From assembly GCA_944391365.1 (NCBI GenBank), contig CALXTH010000099.1, positions 1-29,016 of the forward strand: 29,016 nucleotides of DNA, read 5' to 3'. The position numbers were made by a program, and so were the translations under genes. The notes beneath the pieces are model-generated. The model ran no database searches. It saw only the letters and a program-made list of their open reading frames with translations, and was not told where the DNA came from. Numbering within the stretch: position 1 is the stretch's first letter; every line of letters starts with the position of its first letter. The stretch comes from an uncultured Alphaproteobacteria bacterium (GTDB lineage Bacteria > Pseudomonadota > Alphaproteobacteria > RF32 > CAG-239). This document shows, piece by piece, positions 14,936 to 22,457 of the stretch.

Positions 14936-15610
14936 ATGAATAAAACAAATTATAAATTAATTATCTGGGATTTTGATGGTGTCATTGCGGATTCCGAAAA
15001 GGTATGGATAGAGAATCGTAAAATTTTTTTTCATGACCGTTTGGGTGTTGACTGGGATTTTAACGAGGTCAACCGTTTGTTTGGCGGGCAAGCTGATAAA
15101 ACCAAAAGAGAGACCCTGGCAACAATGGGATATCCAACGGATGATCAGTTTTGGGAAGATGCTTTGGCCATGGATATGGCTTATATGGTCCAAAACGGGC
15201 TTGAAGTTATGCCCGGCGTTCTGGAGCTTATTAAAAGCAATAAAATAAAACAATGCATTGCAACCGGCGGCGTATTGAGCAAAACTTTGATGAAACTGGA
15301 GGCTATTAAATTTGGCAATCTTATTCCCGAGGAACATATTTTTACTGTTGACTTGGTGAAAAAAGGCAAGCCGGAACCGGATTTGTTTTTATATGCCGCC
15401 AAGATTATGGATGAAAAACCGGCACAGACCGTTGTTATTGAAGACTCCATAGCCGGAATGACGGCCGGGCTAAAAGCCGGAATGACGGTTGTTGCTTTTT
15501 TGGGCAGCAAAATTTATCAAAATATGGCTTACATTGATAAAGTAAAGGCCTTGGGAGTTAATAAAATATGTTATGATATGGCAGAAGTAAAAGCTTTTTT
15601 GAATATTTAA
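14936..15610 (+). CDS. HAD-superfamily hydrolase (phosphoglucomutase/phosphatase type)
   Basis: A 224-residue HAD enzyme. Motif I is WDFDGVIADSE (both catalytic Asp, with the subfamily-I helical cap following), motif II the Thr in CIATGG, motif III the Lys in KKGKPEPD, and motif IV VIEDSIAGMTAGLKAG. The arrangement matches beta-phosphoglucomutase-like and sugar-phosphate phosphatases; the substrate is unknown. It lies on the plus strand between mnmE and rho, breaking the usual run of minus-strand genes, and reads toward rather than away from the predicted origin. Confidence 0.88.
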   Translation: MNKTNYKLIIWDFDGVIADSEKVWIENRKIFFHDRLGVDWDFNEVNRLFGGQADKTKRETLATMGYPTDDQFWEDALAMDMAYMVQNGLEVMPGVLELIKSNKIKQCIATGGVLSKTLMKLEAIKFGNLIPEEHIFTVDLVKKGKPEPDLFLYAAKIMDEKPAQTVVIEDSIAGMTAGLKAGMTVVAFLGSKIYQNMAYIDKVKALGVNKICYDMAEVKAFLNI

Positions 15611-15689
15611 ATATTGACAAAAATATCAGCAACTCCTATTATCCGTTCTGTTTTTTTCTATTTTTATAAATTATAATTCTTTATATATT

Positions 15690-16325
15690 ATGATGGATAC
15701 AAAAAAAATCGCGTCTTTTTATAAAAATGGCGCACAGATTCTGGCTGATGCCCGTGAACTTTGCAGTCGTTTTACGGAACAAGAAAAGAGCAGTCTTTAT
15801 TTTTGCAACTGTCAGCATATTTATGAAGCCGGCAGAGTTATAACCGAAGAAGCTCATGAAATTTTCAGAAGAAGTTTTCCGCCAAGTTTTTCTTCAGTTA
15901 TCAATGATCAGAATTTTGATATTGCCAGTTTTTATCAGTTGATTGAGCAATATCCGGAAATTCTGGCTGGTTGTGAAGATGCCTTTTTTTCTTTTGTACA
16001 ACAACATGTTGAAACAAATATGCAGGGATTTCATCAAAAGCTGATGTTCAACTGGAGTTGGAATGCCGTCTACGGTGTTTTGAGCAGTGAATATATCAAA
16101 CATTTTGTGGCTGAGAATAAGCCGGTTTCATTTGAAAAAATGGTTTTATCTTTGGCCCGGTATATGGATCCGGTACAGGCTCTTGGTCAGGAAAGAAGTT
16201 TTTTGTTTTTTTCAGCCGCAGCCAAATTAGATTATGTTCAATTTAAAGAGCGGCTTGTTTGTAATCTGAGAAAAAATCAGGCATTTGAACCTTGGATAAA
16301 AAAGGTTTTGGATGAATTACAGTGA
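15690..16325 (+). CDS. Unrecognised protein, predicted soluble and mostly helical
   Basis: I do not recognise this 211-residue protein. It has no signal peptide or membrane segment and is rich in Phe, Glu, Gln and Ser. Possible landmarks are YFCNCQHIYEAGRVI near residue 40, FNWSWNAVYGVL in the middle and LARYMDPVQALGQ near 165. Coding status is supported by the long open frame, by downstream termination at a clear hairpin (16331-16362) and by a plausible pair ATG-ATG at 15690. There is no clear Shine-Dalgarno site. It follows the HAD gene by 79 bases and may share its transcript. Confidence 0.65.
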   Translation: MMDTKKIASFYKNGAQILADARELCSRFTEQEKSSLYFCNCQHIYEAGRVITEEAHEIFRRSFPPSFSSVINDQNFDIASFYQLIEQYPEILAGCEDAFFSFVQQHVETNMQGFHQKLMFNWSWNAVYGVLSSEYIKHFVAENKPVSFEKMVLSLARYMDPVQALGQERSFLFFSAAAKLDYVQFKERLVCNLRKNQAFEPWIKKVLDELQ

Positions 16326-16330
16326 ATCAA

Positions 16331-16362
16331 AAGGAGAAGTTTTTTTGGCTTCTCCTTTTTTT
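16331..16362. terminator. Bidirectional terminator between the unknown gene and rho
   Basis: Arms AAGGAGAAG (16331-16339) and CTTCTCCTT (16349-16357) with a 9-base loop, then a T run. The mirror side carries A-rich DNA, so it can serve both converging genes. Confidence 0.8.
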
Positions 16363-16368
16363 GTTTTA

Positions 16369-17622
16369 TTAACTGTTCATATTGTTGAAAAAATCGTGAT
16401 TGTTTTTGGATATTTTGAGTTTATCGAGCAAAAATTCCATGCCGTCGGTCATTCCCATCTGCATCAGAACACGGCGCAGAACCCACATTTTTGATAAAGT
16501 CTGACGATCCACCAGAAGTTCTTCTTTACGGGTGCCGGAACGTGTTATGTCAATGGTTGGGAATAAGCGTTTGTCAACCAGTTTTCTATCCAGGATAATT
16601 TCAGAATTTCCGGTCCCTTTAAATTCTTCAAAAATAACTTCATCCATGCGGGAACCGGTATCTATCAGCGCGGTTGCAATAATTGTCAGCGAACCACCTT
16701 CCTCAACATTACGGGCAGCTCCCAGCAATCTTTTCGGACGTTGAAGAGCATTGGCATCAACACCGCCGGTCAAAACCTTTCCGGAAGAAGGAATCACCGC
16801 ATTATACGCTCGTCCCAAACGGGTAATGGAATCAAGCAAAATTACAACGTCTTTTTTGGTTTCCACCAAACGTTTAGCCTTTTCGACCACCATTTCAGCA
16901 ACCTGAACATGGCGAGCTGCCGGTTCATCAAATGTTGAGGAAATAACCTCTCCTTTAACAGAACGGGTCATGTCGGTTACTTCTTCAGGGCGCTCGTCAA
17001 TCAGCAAAACCATCAGGTAAACTTCCGGGTGATTGGCGGCAATTGCATGAGCAATATTTTGCAGCATAACGGTTTTTCCCGTACGGGGCGGGGCAACAAT
17101 CAGACCGCGTTGTCCTTTTCCCTGAGGTGCCACCAAATCAATTACGCGGGTTGTATAGTCTTTTTCACCGCAGATAATATCAAAATTGAGTTTTTCCGTC
17201 GGATAGAGCGGGGTCAGATTATCAAAATTGACACGAAGTTTTGATTTTTCCGGGTCTTCAAAGTTTATTTTATTTATTTTAGTCAAAGCAAAGTAGCGCT
17301 CATTTTCTTTCGGAGCGCGAATTTCACCTTCAACAGTGTCTCCGGTACGCAGACCGTATTTTTTTACCTGAGCCGGTGAGACATAAATATCATCGGGACT
17401 GGCCAGATAGTTGGATTCCGTAGAACGCAGAAAACCGAAACCATCAGGCAGGACTTCTATTGTTCCGTCACCGTAAATAATTTCATCATCGGAGGCAACT
17501 TTTTTCAGAATTGCAAAAATAAGATCCTGAACCCGCATTGAAGAAGCATCTTCAATGCTCAGTTCTTCCGCCTGAGTCAGAAGCTCTTTCGGGGACTTTT
17601 GCTTAAGCTCTTGTAGATACAT
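16369..17622 (-). CDS. rho: Transcription termination factor Rho
   Basis: Rho is the hexameric RNA helicase that ends transcription at unstructured C-rich RNA. The 417 residues hold an N-terminal Rho domain, the RNA-binding cold-shock-like fold (VLPDGFGFLRS, SPDDIYVSPAQVKKYGLRTGD), Walker A in APPRTGKTVMLQ, Walker B VVILLDSITRLGRAYN, and the conserved TGGVDANALQRPKRLLGAARN and DTGSRMDEVIFEEFKGTGNSE (split here only for description). The length is standard. AAGG lies 9 bases ahead of ATG 17622. Together with coaE it borders the predicted replication origin, as in other alphaproteobacteria. Confidence 0.97.
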   Translation of the reverse strand: MYLQELKQKSPKELLTQAEELSIEDASSMRVQDLIFAILKKVASDDEIIYGDGTIEVLPDGFGFLRSTESNYLASPDDIYVSPAQVKKYGLRTGDTVEGEIRAPKENERYFALTKINKINFEDPEKSKLRVNFDNLTPLYPTEKLNFDIICGEKDYTTRVIDLVAPQGKGQRGLIVAPPRTGKTVMLQNIAHAIAANHPEVYLMVLLIDERPEEVTDMTRSVKGEVISSTFDEPAARHVQVAEMVVEKAKRLVETKKDVVILLDSITRLGRAYNAVIPSSGKVLTGGVDANALQRPKRLLGAARNVEEGGSLTIIATALIDTGSRMDEVIFEEFKGTGNSEIILDRKLVDKRLFPTIDITRSGTRKEELLVDRQTLSKMWVLRRVLMQMGMTDGMEFLLDKLKISKNNHDFFNNMNS

Positions 17623-17711
17623 TAATAAAACCTTGTAAATTTGTTGATTATTTTAATTGAGAATTTGAAATTTTATTTGGGCAATTGAAGAAAGAGCCCG
17701 TTGTTGAGTTG

Positions 17712-17740
17712 TTTATATGATTTAAATCGGAAAAAGTCAA
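17712..17740 (-). promoter_or_regulatory. Predicted sigma-70 promoter for rho
   Basis: On the minus strand TTGACT (17740-17735) and TATAAA (17717-17712) are exactly 17 bases apart, giving an mRNA leader of roughly 80 bases before ATG 17622. DnaA box 17761-17769 lies just upstream. Confidence 0.6.
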
Positions 17741-17870
17741 TTGTTTGTTTTAGAGAAAGGTTATGCACAGACTGATTTGCCCAATCATTTAAATTTTAAA
17801 ATTTATGTAGTTATTTGTGTATCCCTGTGAGTTGTGTGGATAAGTTTTGGAGCGGGGGAACAAAGGCTTG

Positions 17871-17885
17871 TTAATATTTTTTTAA
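17871..17885 (+). promoter_or_regulatory. CtrA-type motif TTAA-N7-TTAA inside oriC
   Basis: TTAA (17871-17874), seven bases, TTAA (17882-17885) followed by C, which matches the full CtrA consensus as known from Caulobacter. The spacer is all A/T, so a chance match is quite possible. Confidence 0.35.
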
Positions 17886-18040
17886 CGAATCGATGTCTAA
17901 ATTTAAAGAAATTAACAAAAAGTAAATTTTTCTGTCGAGTCAGCCCCTGTAAAGTCCTAAAATCAGAGACTCCAGAAAAAAAATTTTTAAAGCGGAAAAC
18001 GAATCTGAGCAAGGGTTGTGGGTAAGTTTGTAGAATAAAT

Positions 18041-18069
18041 TTTACATTGTGTGGATTAATTTGTATAAA
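18041..18069 (+). promoter_or_regulatory. Predicted promoter for coaE-dnaQ, overlapping a DnaA box
   Basis: TTTACA (18041-18046), 17 bases, TATAAA (18064-18069). The spacer contains a one-mismatch DnaA box (18050-18058), and two perfect boxes lie in the leader (18087, 18110). Confidence 0.5.
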
Positions 18070-18150
18070 TGTCTAAAAAGGAGGGGTTATACACAGTAAA
18101 TAGTCTTTTTGTGTATAAGTCGGTTAACTCTTTGTTTCTAGGATAAATTT

Positions 18151-18729
18151 ATGAAGCTTGTTGCGATTACCGGGTCTATCGGATGTGGAAAAACAACTTT
18201 GGCCGATGAGGTCAGGTTGCTGGGTTTTCCCGTTTATGATGCTGACGGGTGGGTGCGTCGTTTGTATCGTAAAAAAAATTTTATCCGGGTTCTTTTGGCT
18301 GCTTTTCCCGCAGTGGAGGCAAAAGGTGTTGTTGATAAGCGGAAACTGCGAAACATTGTGTTTGAGAATCCGATTGAATTAAGAAAACTGGAAGGATTAA
18401 CGCATCCGTTTTTGAAAGATAATCTGCGTTGTCTTATTCGGAAAAATGCCGGGCGGCAGGGGGTGTTTTTTTTGGATGCGGCGCTTTTGTTTGAAATGTC
18501 CTGGGATCGGTATTGCGATTATGTTATTGTTGCCGATGTGGCCTATGATATTCAGAAAAAGAGAGTTATGGAACGTGATCATATATCTGCCGAGGATTTT
18601 GAAAAAATCAACAGAGTTCAGATGAGTAATGAGTTGAAGAAGGAAAAGGCCGATATTGTGATTGATACAAACAGGCCGCGGAATGTTTTGCGTGCCGAGA
18701 TGGCTTTGCTGTGTGAGGAGTTGAGATAA
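18151..18729 (+). CDS. coaE: Dephospho-CoA kinase
   Basis: CoaE phosphorylates the ribose 3'-hydroxyl of dephospho-CoA, the last step of coenzyme A synthesis. In 192 residues: P-loop GSIGCGKTT (8-16), the family DADGWVRRLY block, THPFLKDNL, and the lid/adenine region LLFEMSWDRYCDYVIVADV. The length is typical. AGGAT lies 7 bases before ATG 18151. It is first in a two-gene plus-strand unit with dnaQ, three bases apart, reading away from the origin. Confidence 0.95.
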   Translation: MKLVAITGSIGCGKTTLADEVRLLGFPVYDADGWVRRLYRKKNFIRVLLAAFPAVEAKGVVDKRKLRNIVFENPIELRKLEGLTHPFLKDNLRCLIRKNAGRQGVFFLDAALLFEMSWDRYCDYVIVADVAYDIQKKRVMERDHISAEDFEKINRVQMSNELKKEKADIVIDTNRPRNVLRAEMALLCEELR

Positions 18730-18732
18730 GTT

Positions 18733-19431
18733 ATGGCGAATTTAATCAGAGAAATTGTTTTTGATACGGAGACAACGGGTTTTCATCCGGAAGAGGGGGA
18801 CAAGCTTGTTGAAATCGGAGCCGTGGAGCTTATTAATCATATTCCGACCGGAGAGACTTATCATCAATATATAAATCCGGAAAGAGAGGTGCCGGAAGAT
18901 GCTTTTAAAATTCACGGATTGAGTTATGATTATTTGAAAGCTTTTCCGACGTTTAAGGAAATTGCCAAGAGCTGGGTTGATTTTGTCGGCGATGGTATTT
19001 TGGTTGCTCATAATGCTTCTTTTGATATGAAGTTTATTAATTTTGAGCTTAAAGGGCAGGGGTTTGATGAATATCCCTGGGACAGGGTTGTTGATACGCT
19101 GGAGATTGCCCGAAAAAAGTTTCCCGGTGCCAGAGTTAATCTTGATGCTTTGTGTAAACGGTTTGGTGTGGATAATACGGCGCGTACATTACACGGAGCG
19201 TTGCTTGATGCCCAGTTGTTGGCCGAGGTTTATCTGGAGTTGCTCGGCGGGCAGGAACCGACGATGCTGATGGAGGAAAAGGCCGAAGTTCATCATGCCG
19301 TTTTGGCCGATGAAACCATTGTGGAACGCAAGTTCCGGGCTCCCCGCAATTTTCCCCTGTCGGAGGAGGAAATTGCGGCTCATGAGGCTTTTATTACGGA
19401 TAAAATCAGTAATGCGCTTTGGAAAATTTAG
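18733..19431 (+). CDS. dnaQ: DNA polymerase III epsilon subunit (proofreading exonuclease)
   Basis: DnaQ is the 3'-5' exonuclease of the replicative polymerase. The DEDDh residues are present: FDTETTG (Exo I), AHNASFDMKF (Exo II), and HGALLDAQLLAEVYLEL (Exo III, His and Asp). The 232 residues end in a short tail that would contact the polymerase alpha subunit. The start follows the coaE stop by three bases. Its 3' end overlaps the converging smr gene by four bases, with no terminator between. Confidence 0.95.
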   Translation: MANLIREIVFDTETTGFHPEEGDKLVEIGAVELINHIPTGETYHQYINPEREVPEDAFKIHGLSYDYLKAFPTFKEIAKSWVDFVGDGILVAHNASFDMKFINFELKGQGFDEYPWDRVVDTLEIARKKFPGARVNLDALCKRFGVDNTARTLHGALLDAQLLAEVYLELLGGQEPTMLMEEKAEVHHAVLADETIVERKFRAPRNFPLSEEEIAAHEAFITDKISNALWKI

Positions 19432-19982
19432 TCACGGTGACGGCGGAGTAAAATGTACAAGGCCCCATTACCGCCTTTGTTTTCTGCCGGGTGTTTGTAT
19501 GCGAGAATCAGGGGTCTGATTTCCGCGGTGTTCAGCCAGTTGGGGACGGCATTTTTCAGGATGCCGCGGGTGGCAAAAATATCATCATCTCCCTGTTTGT
19601 TCAGGCCTTTTCCGGTTATGATCAGAATGCAGCGTTTGTGGCTGATATATGCCTGTTTGATAAAGTTTTGAACCAGATTGAAGGCTTCTTTTTCCGTTTT
19701 GCCGTGAAGATCCAGAATGGCTTCGATTTTGAATTCTTCTTTTTTGAATTTTTTGGCGGTCTTGTTATCAATACCGTCAGTGGTGTTAATTTGAAGTTCT
19801 TCATTAGATTGAGGAAGTGTGTTATAGGCAATGTGTCGGTTTGTTTCAAGATTTATAACCAGTGGCGGCATTTCCGGTTCAGGATAATCCCGGGAAAGTT
19901 TTTTGACATCTTTGACGGCTTCCTGCCATTCATTGTCGTCAAGTTCAGGCTGATTTACTTGTAGTTTCTTCAGGTTTGTCAT
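19428..19982 (-). CDS. Smr-domain protein
   Basis: The Smr domain (endonuclease/MutS2 C-terminal type) occupies about residues 90-180: LDLHGKTEKEAFNLVQNFI, the IITGKG glycine motif and the closing GGNGALYILLRR. Standalone Smr proteins are linked to nucleic-acid cleavage, recently to ribosome rescue in other bacteria; the role here is unknown. The 184-residue length and place near mltA/timA fit the common alphaproteobacterial arrangement. The gene starts inside the end of the preceding membrane-protein gene (38-base overlap) and has no clear ribosome-binding site, so it probably depends on translation coupling. Confidence 0.9.
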   Translation of the reverse strand: MTNLKKLQVNQPELDDNEWQEAVKDVKKLSRDYPEPEMPPLVINLETNRHIAYNTLPQSNEELQINTTDGIDNKTAKKFKKEEFKIEAILDLHGKTEKEAFNLVQNFIKQAYISHKRCILIITGKGLNKQGDDDIFATRGILKNAVPNWLNTAEIRPLILAYKHPAENKGGNGALYILLRRHRD

Positions 19983-20484
19983 TGGTTTTTTTGTTGGTGA
20001 ATGTTTCGGTTTTGTGGTTGTTGTTGTCGGTCATGTCGTCGGCGAAATGTTGGATAATGAATTCTTTCCAGTCGTTGTCGGGGGAAACACAGCCGTATTT
20101 TTTGTTGTTGGCGTTAACTAAAACAATGCCGCCAAAGTTCCATATGTTTTGGCAATTTTGGTAGTTTGAAGTCATATATGCTTTGGTTCTTTCAAGCAAA
20201 CGATGGCCAAGTTTTTTTTTGAAGCAGGAGGTATAAATTATCAATGCAGCGATGATAAACAGCAGGCCGAAGATGACTCCTGTTGTCATGATGAGAATCA
20301 ATCCGAGAATGATCGGTGTTAAAACCGGCAGAAGGTTTTCCCAGGGGTTGTAAACGGGAGAACCCGGTCTGTTTATTCTGCCGTAGTCAAGGTACAAAAG
20401 CAGGCGGTTGTCGGCGATTGCCCGGGTGAGCGCTTTGTAGGTCAGTTGTTCAGCTTTATTGGGTTTTTTTATTTTATTGTCCAT
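19945..20484 (-). CDS. Unrecognised small membrane protein
   Basis: I do not recognise this 179-residue protein. It has a basic N-terminus, two hydrophobic helices at about 50-90 (LLPVLTPIILGLILIM and GVIFGLLFIIAALIIY), a middle domain with three Cys and NFGGIVLVNANNKKYGCV, and an Asn/Lys/Thr-rich polar tail of about 30 residues. GGAG lies 8 bases before ATG 20484. It overlaps mltA by 11 bases upstream and smr by 38 downstream, so it belongs to the timA-mltA-X-smr unit. Coding use resembles the neighbours. Confidence 0.72.
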   Translation of the reverse strand: MDNKIKKPNKAEQLTYKALTRAIADNRLLLYLDYGRINRPGSPVYNPWENLLPVLTPIILGLILIMTTGVIFGLLFIIAALIIYTSCFKKKLGHRLLERTKAYMTSNYQNCQNIWNFGGIVLVNANNKKYGCVSPDNDWKEFIIQHFADDMTDNNNHKTETFTNKKTNDKPEETTSKSA

Positions 20485-21640
20485 GTGTTTTCTCCGGGAT
20501 TTTGGGCAAGAAAATGTAATAGTGTCCTGTTGCGTTCATTTTTCCGGCTTTTTCGAGGACATCGTCGGCACCGGAACCCCAAAAATAGTCGCCGCGGACG
20601 CAGCCTTTTATGGCACTGCCGATATCCTGAGCTACGACGAGTTTTTGTATTTTTTCGGAATCCGGACCGGTTGTTTCAAGCCAGAGTAATGCTCCAAGCG
20701 GGATGATTGAGCGGTCGACCGCCAGACTGCGTCCGGCATGCAGCGGAACACCATGTGCACCTATCGGACCTTCGGTATTCAGAAGACGGTGAAAAATGTA
20801 GCGATCGTTTTCGTGGTAAATTTCATCGGCTTTGTCCGGGTTGTTTTGCAGCCATTTTTTTATATGAGACATAGAGGTTTCACCCGGTTTCAGGAGGCCT
20901 TTGGAGAGGAGAATCGAGCCGATGCCTTTGAACGGGTGGCCGTTGTTGTCGGCATAGCCGATACGGACTTTGCGGCCGTCATCCAGGGTGGCAACGGCGG
21001 ATCCCTGGATTTGCATAATATTTATATCAATATTGCTGTCTCCCCAAAGAATGACCGGAGCATTGATTTTGTTTTCGGATATTTCTTTGCGGGTATAATA
21101 GGGGATGAGTTTTTGGTTTTCAATCCGGCCAACATAACGTTTGTTCGGAGCGGAAGGGTCGAAATCATGCGGATTAAATTCTATCAGGTCGAAAGGTTTG
21201 CCGTATACCGGGTATTGGTAGGGGCCGTGCCGGGTGAGCGATGCATTGAGAGCTGATTCATAATAAGAGGTGAATTTTCCATCGGTACGGCCATTGCAGC
21301 CGACAAGAAAAGGCGTGAAGTTTTGTTCAATAAACCGGCGGAATTCTGTGGTATCTTGTGGTTGATTGTTTATGAATTTCCGGCAGATGTCCTGATAAAC
21401 GGCGGTCGGAATTTTGACTGCTGCATTGGATAAGTATTGCGTTTTTTCGTTCAAGACCCGTACACAGGAATCGTTAAAAGGAGCGATAGCCAGGGATAAG
21501 TTGTCGTTTTTCCAGTTTGGCAGGTCGGCAAAAGAGACCTGTATCAAATCAACCGGTGCTTTTTTTTCCGGTTGGGCGGGGTGGTTGTCGCAGGCTGCCA
21601 AAGCCAGGCACAACAGTATGCTGGTAATTTTTTTTATCAT
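20474..21640 (-). CDS. mltA: Membrane-bound lytic murein transglycosylase MltA
   Basis: MltA cleaves peptidoglycan glycan strands to 1,6-anhydromuropeptides. The 388-residue protein starts with a lipoprotein signal (MIKKITSILLCLALAAC, cysteine 17), suggesting outer-membrane anchoring. It has the MltA barrel domain (NFTPFLVG, TSYYESALNAS, LWGDSNIDINIMQIQGS) and the C-terminal 3D domain with VPLHAGRSLAVDRSIIPLGA and the catalytic-Asp block AQDIGSAIKG...DYFWG. It overlaps timA by four bases (ATGA type). Confidence 0.94.
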   Translation of the reverse strand: MIKKITSILLCLALAACDNHPAQPEKKAPVDLIQVSFADLPNWKNDNLSLAIAPFNDSCVRVLNEKTQYLSNAAVKIPTAVYQDICRKFINNQPQDTTEFRRFIEQNFTPFLVGCNGRTDGKFTSYYESALNASLTRHGPYQYPVYGKPFDLIEFNPHDFDPSAPNKRYVGRIENQKLIPYYTRKEISENKINAPVILWGDSNIDINIMQIQGSAVATLDDGRKVRIGYADNNGHPFKGIGSILLSKGLLKPGETSMSHIKKWLQNNPDKADEIYHENDRYIFHRLLNTEGPIGAHGVPLHAGRSLAVDRSIIPLGALLWLETTGPDSEKIQKLVVAQDIGSAIKGCVRGDYFWGSGADDVLEKAGKMNATGHYYIFLPKIPEKTHGQ

Positions 21641-22320
21641 GATTTTTTTGTTGAGGTCAGCAGCCAGTTCGGACTGGTGGAGGTTAATGCTTTTTCAAAG
21701 GTCCAGACATCAGTGATGTTTTGGATGTATTGTTCATCGCCTTCAATAATTTCGCCTTCTTTGTTTTTGAGCAGGTTGACCTGTTCGGAGATGAATTTGA
21801 CGGTGATTGAGATTATGTTTTCTTTGTTTATTTGTGCATGGGTGATTTCAGCCGAATCGAATCCTATTAGATCGGTTTCGGCCGTGATACCGTCGCTGTG
21901 GCGCTGTTCCAGAATATTTTGAAATTTTTTTATCAGGTCTTTTGAGACCAACATTTCAAGTGTTTCAGTGTCGCCTTTGCTGAATGAGGTGATAATCATT
22001 TCAAAGGCTTTTTTGGCATTGTTCAGGAATTTTTCTTTGTTGAAACCGGGGATTTGTGCCAAAACTTTGTCTGTGTCGCCGAGGGTGGTGTTGTCCGCTG
22101 TTTTTTCAACGTCAACGGCGGAAGCTTCAATAACCGGGGCAGGTGATGTGTTTTTTTCTTCAGCCGTTTTAGCTACAATCATATCAAAAATTTTGGCGGC
22201 TTTCTCTTCCGCAATTTTCTTTTCGGTTTCGGTTGGACGGGTACCGAGCAGGCTGCGCAGCTTTTGGAAAAGTAGGATGACGACAAGCAGCAGAATAATG
22301 ATATCAAGATAATGTGTCAT
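21637..22320 (-). CDS. Tim44-domain inner-membrane protein (TimA-like)
   Basis: Tim44 domains are shared by mitochondrial import motors and alphaproteobacterial TimA. Seen in 227 residues: an N-terminal membrane anchor (YLDIIILLLVVILLFQKLRSLLGTRPTETE), a charged linker, and the Tim44 fold from about 95 (FLNNAKKAFEMIITSF, then SKGDTETLEMLVSKDLIKKF) to the end. I start at ATG 22320, 6 bases after GGGGA, not at 22332. It is first in the timA-mltA-X-smr unit, behind promoter 22360-22388. Confidence 0.9.
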   Translation of the reverse strand: MTHYLDIIILLLVVILLFQKLRSLLGTRPTETEKKIAEEKAAKIFDMIVAKTAEEKNTSPAPVIEASAVDVEKTADNTTLGDTDKVLAQIPGFNKEKFLNNAKKAFEMIITSFSKGDTETLEMLVSKDLIKKFQNILEQRHSDGITAETDLIGFDSAEITHAQINKENIISITVKFISEQVNLLKNKEGEIIEGDEQYIQNITDVWTFEKALTSTSPNWLLTSTKKS

Positions 22321-22359
22321 AAGGTTCCCCATGTTTTACAATTAAGCAATTCTTTTTAT

Positions 22360-22388
22360 TATATAGCGTTTTTTGCTTTGATTATCAA
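22360..22388 (-). promoter_or_regulatory. Predicted promoter for the timA operon
   Basis: On the minus strand TTGATA (22388-22383), 17 bases, TATATA (22365-22360); about 40 bases ahead of ATG 22320. Confidence 0.5.
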
Positions 22389-22398
22389 CTATAATTAT

Positions 22399-22426
22399 TT
22401 GACGCGGGCGCTTATTTGGGTATAAT
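22399..22426 (+). promoter_or_regulatory. Predicted sigma-70 promoter for secB
   Basis: TTGACG, 16 bases, TATAAT: a near-consensus pair about 30 bases before ATG 22458. It is back-to-back with the timA promoter. Confidence 0.7.
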
Positions 22427-22457
22427 GTGCTTAAAATTTAATTTAAGGAGAAATTTT

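Larger units (their letters stand above)
17623..18150. other. Predicted chromosomal replication origin (oriC)
   Basis: The only gene-free stretch over 300 bases. It holds four perfect DnaA boxes (TTATNCACA): 17761-17769 (+), 17835-17843 (-), 18087-18095 (+) and 18110-18118 (-). Two one-mismatch boxes are at 18017-18025 (-) and 18050-18058 (-), and a weaker TGTGTATCC at 17816-17824. An AT-only-like run at 17788-17816 may be the unwinding element. A CtrA-type TTAA-N7-TTAA site is at 17871-17885. Flanks are rho on one side and coaE-dnaQ on the other, the usual alphaproteobacterial origin setting. Hand counts of minus-strand-gene lines agree with a skew switch: 16 G/19 C (1141-1200) and 9 G/14 C (1381-1440) to the left, 22 G/16 C (20941-21000) and 21 G/8 C (26401-26460) to the right. 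Confidence 0.88.

Noticed and set aside
15606..15616. TTTAAATATTG resembling the origin-side repeat
   Set aside because: Differs at the ninth base and then lacks the (A/G)(G/C)TGT half; ordinary AT-rich sequence.
17816..17824. TGTGTATCC as a further DnaA box
   Set aside because: Two mismatches to consensus; mentioned as weak only and not counted.
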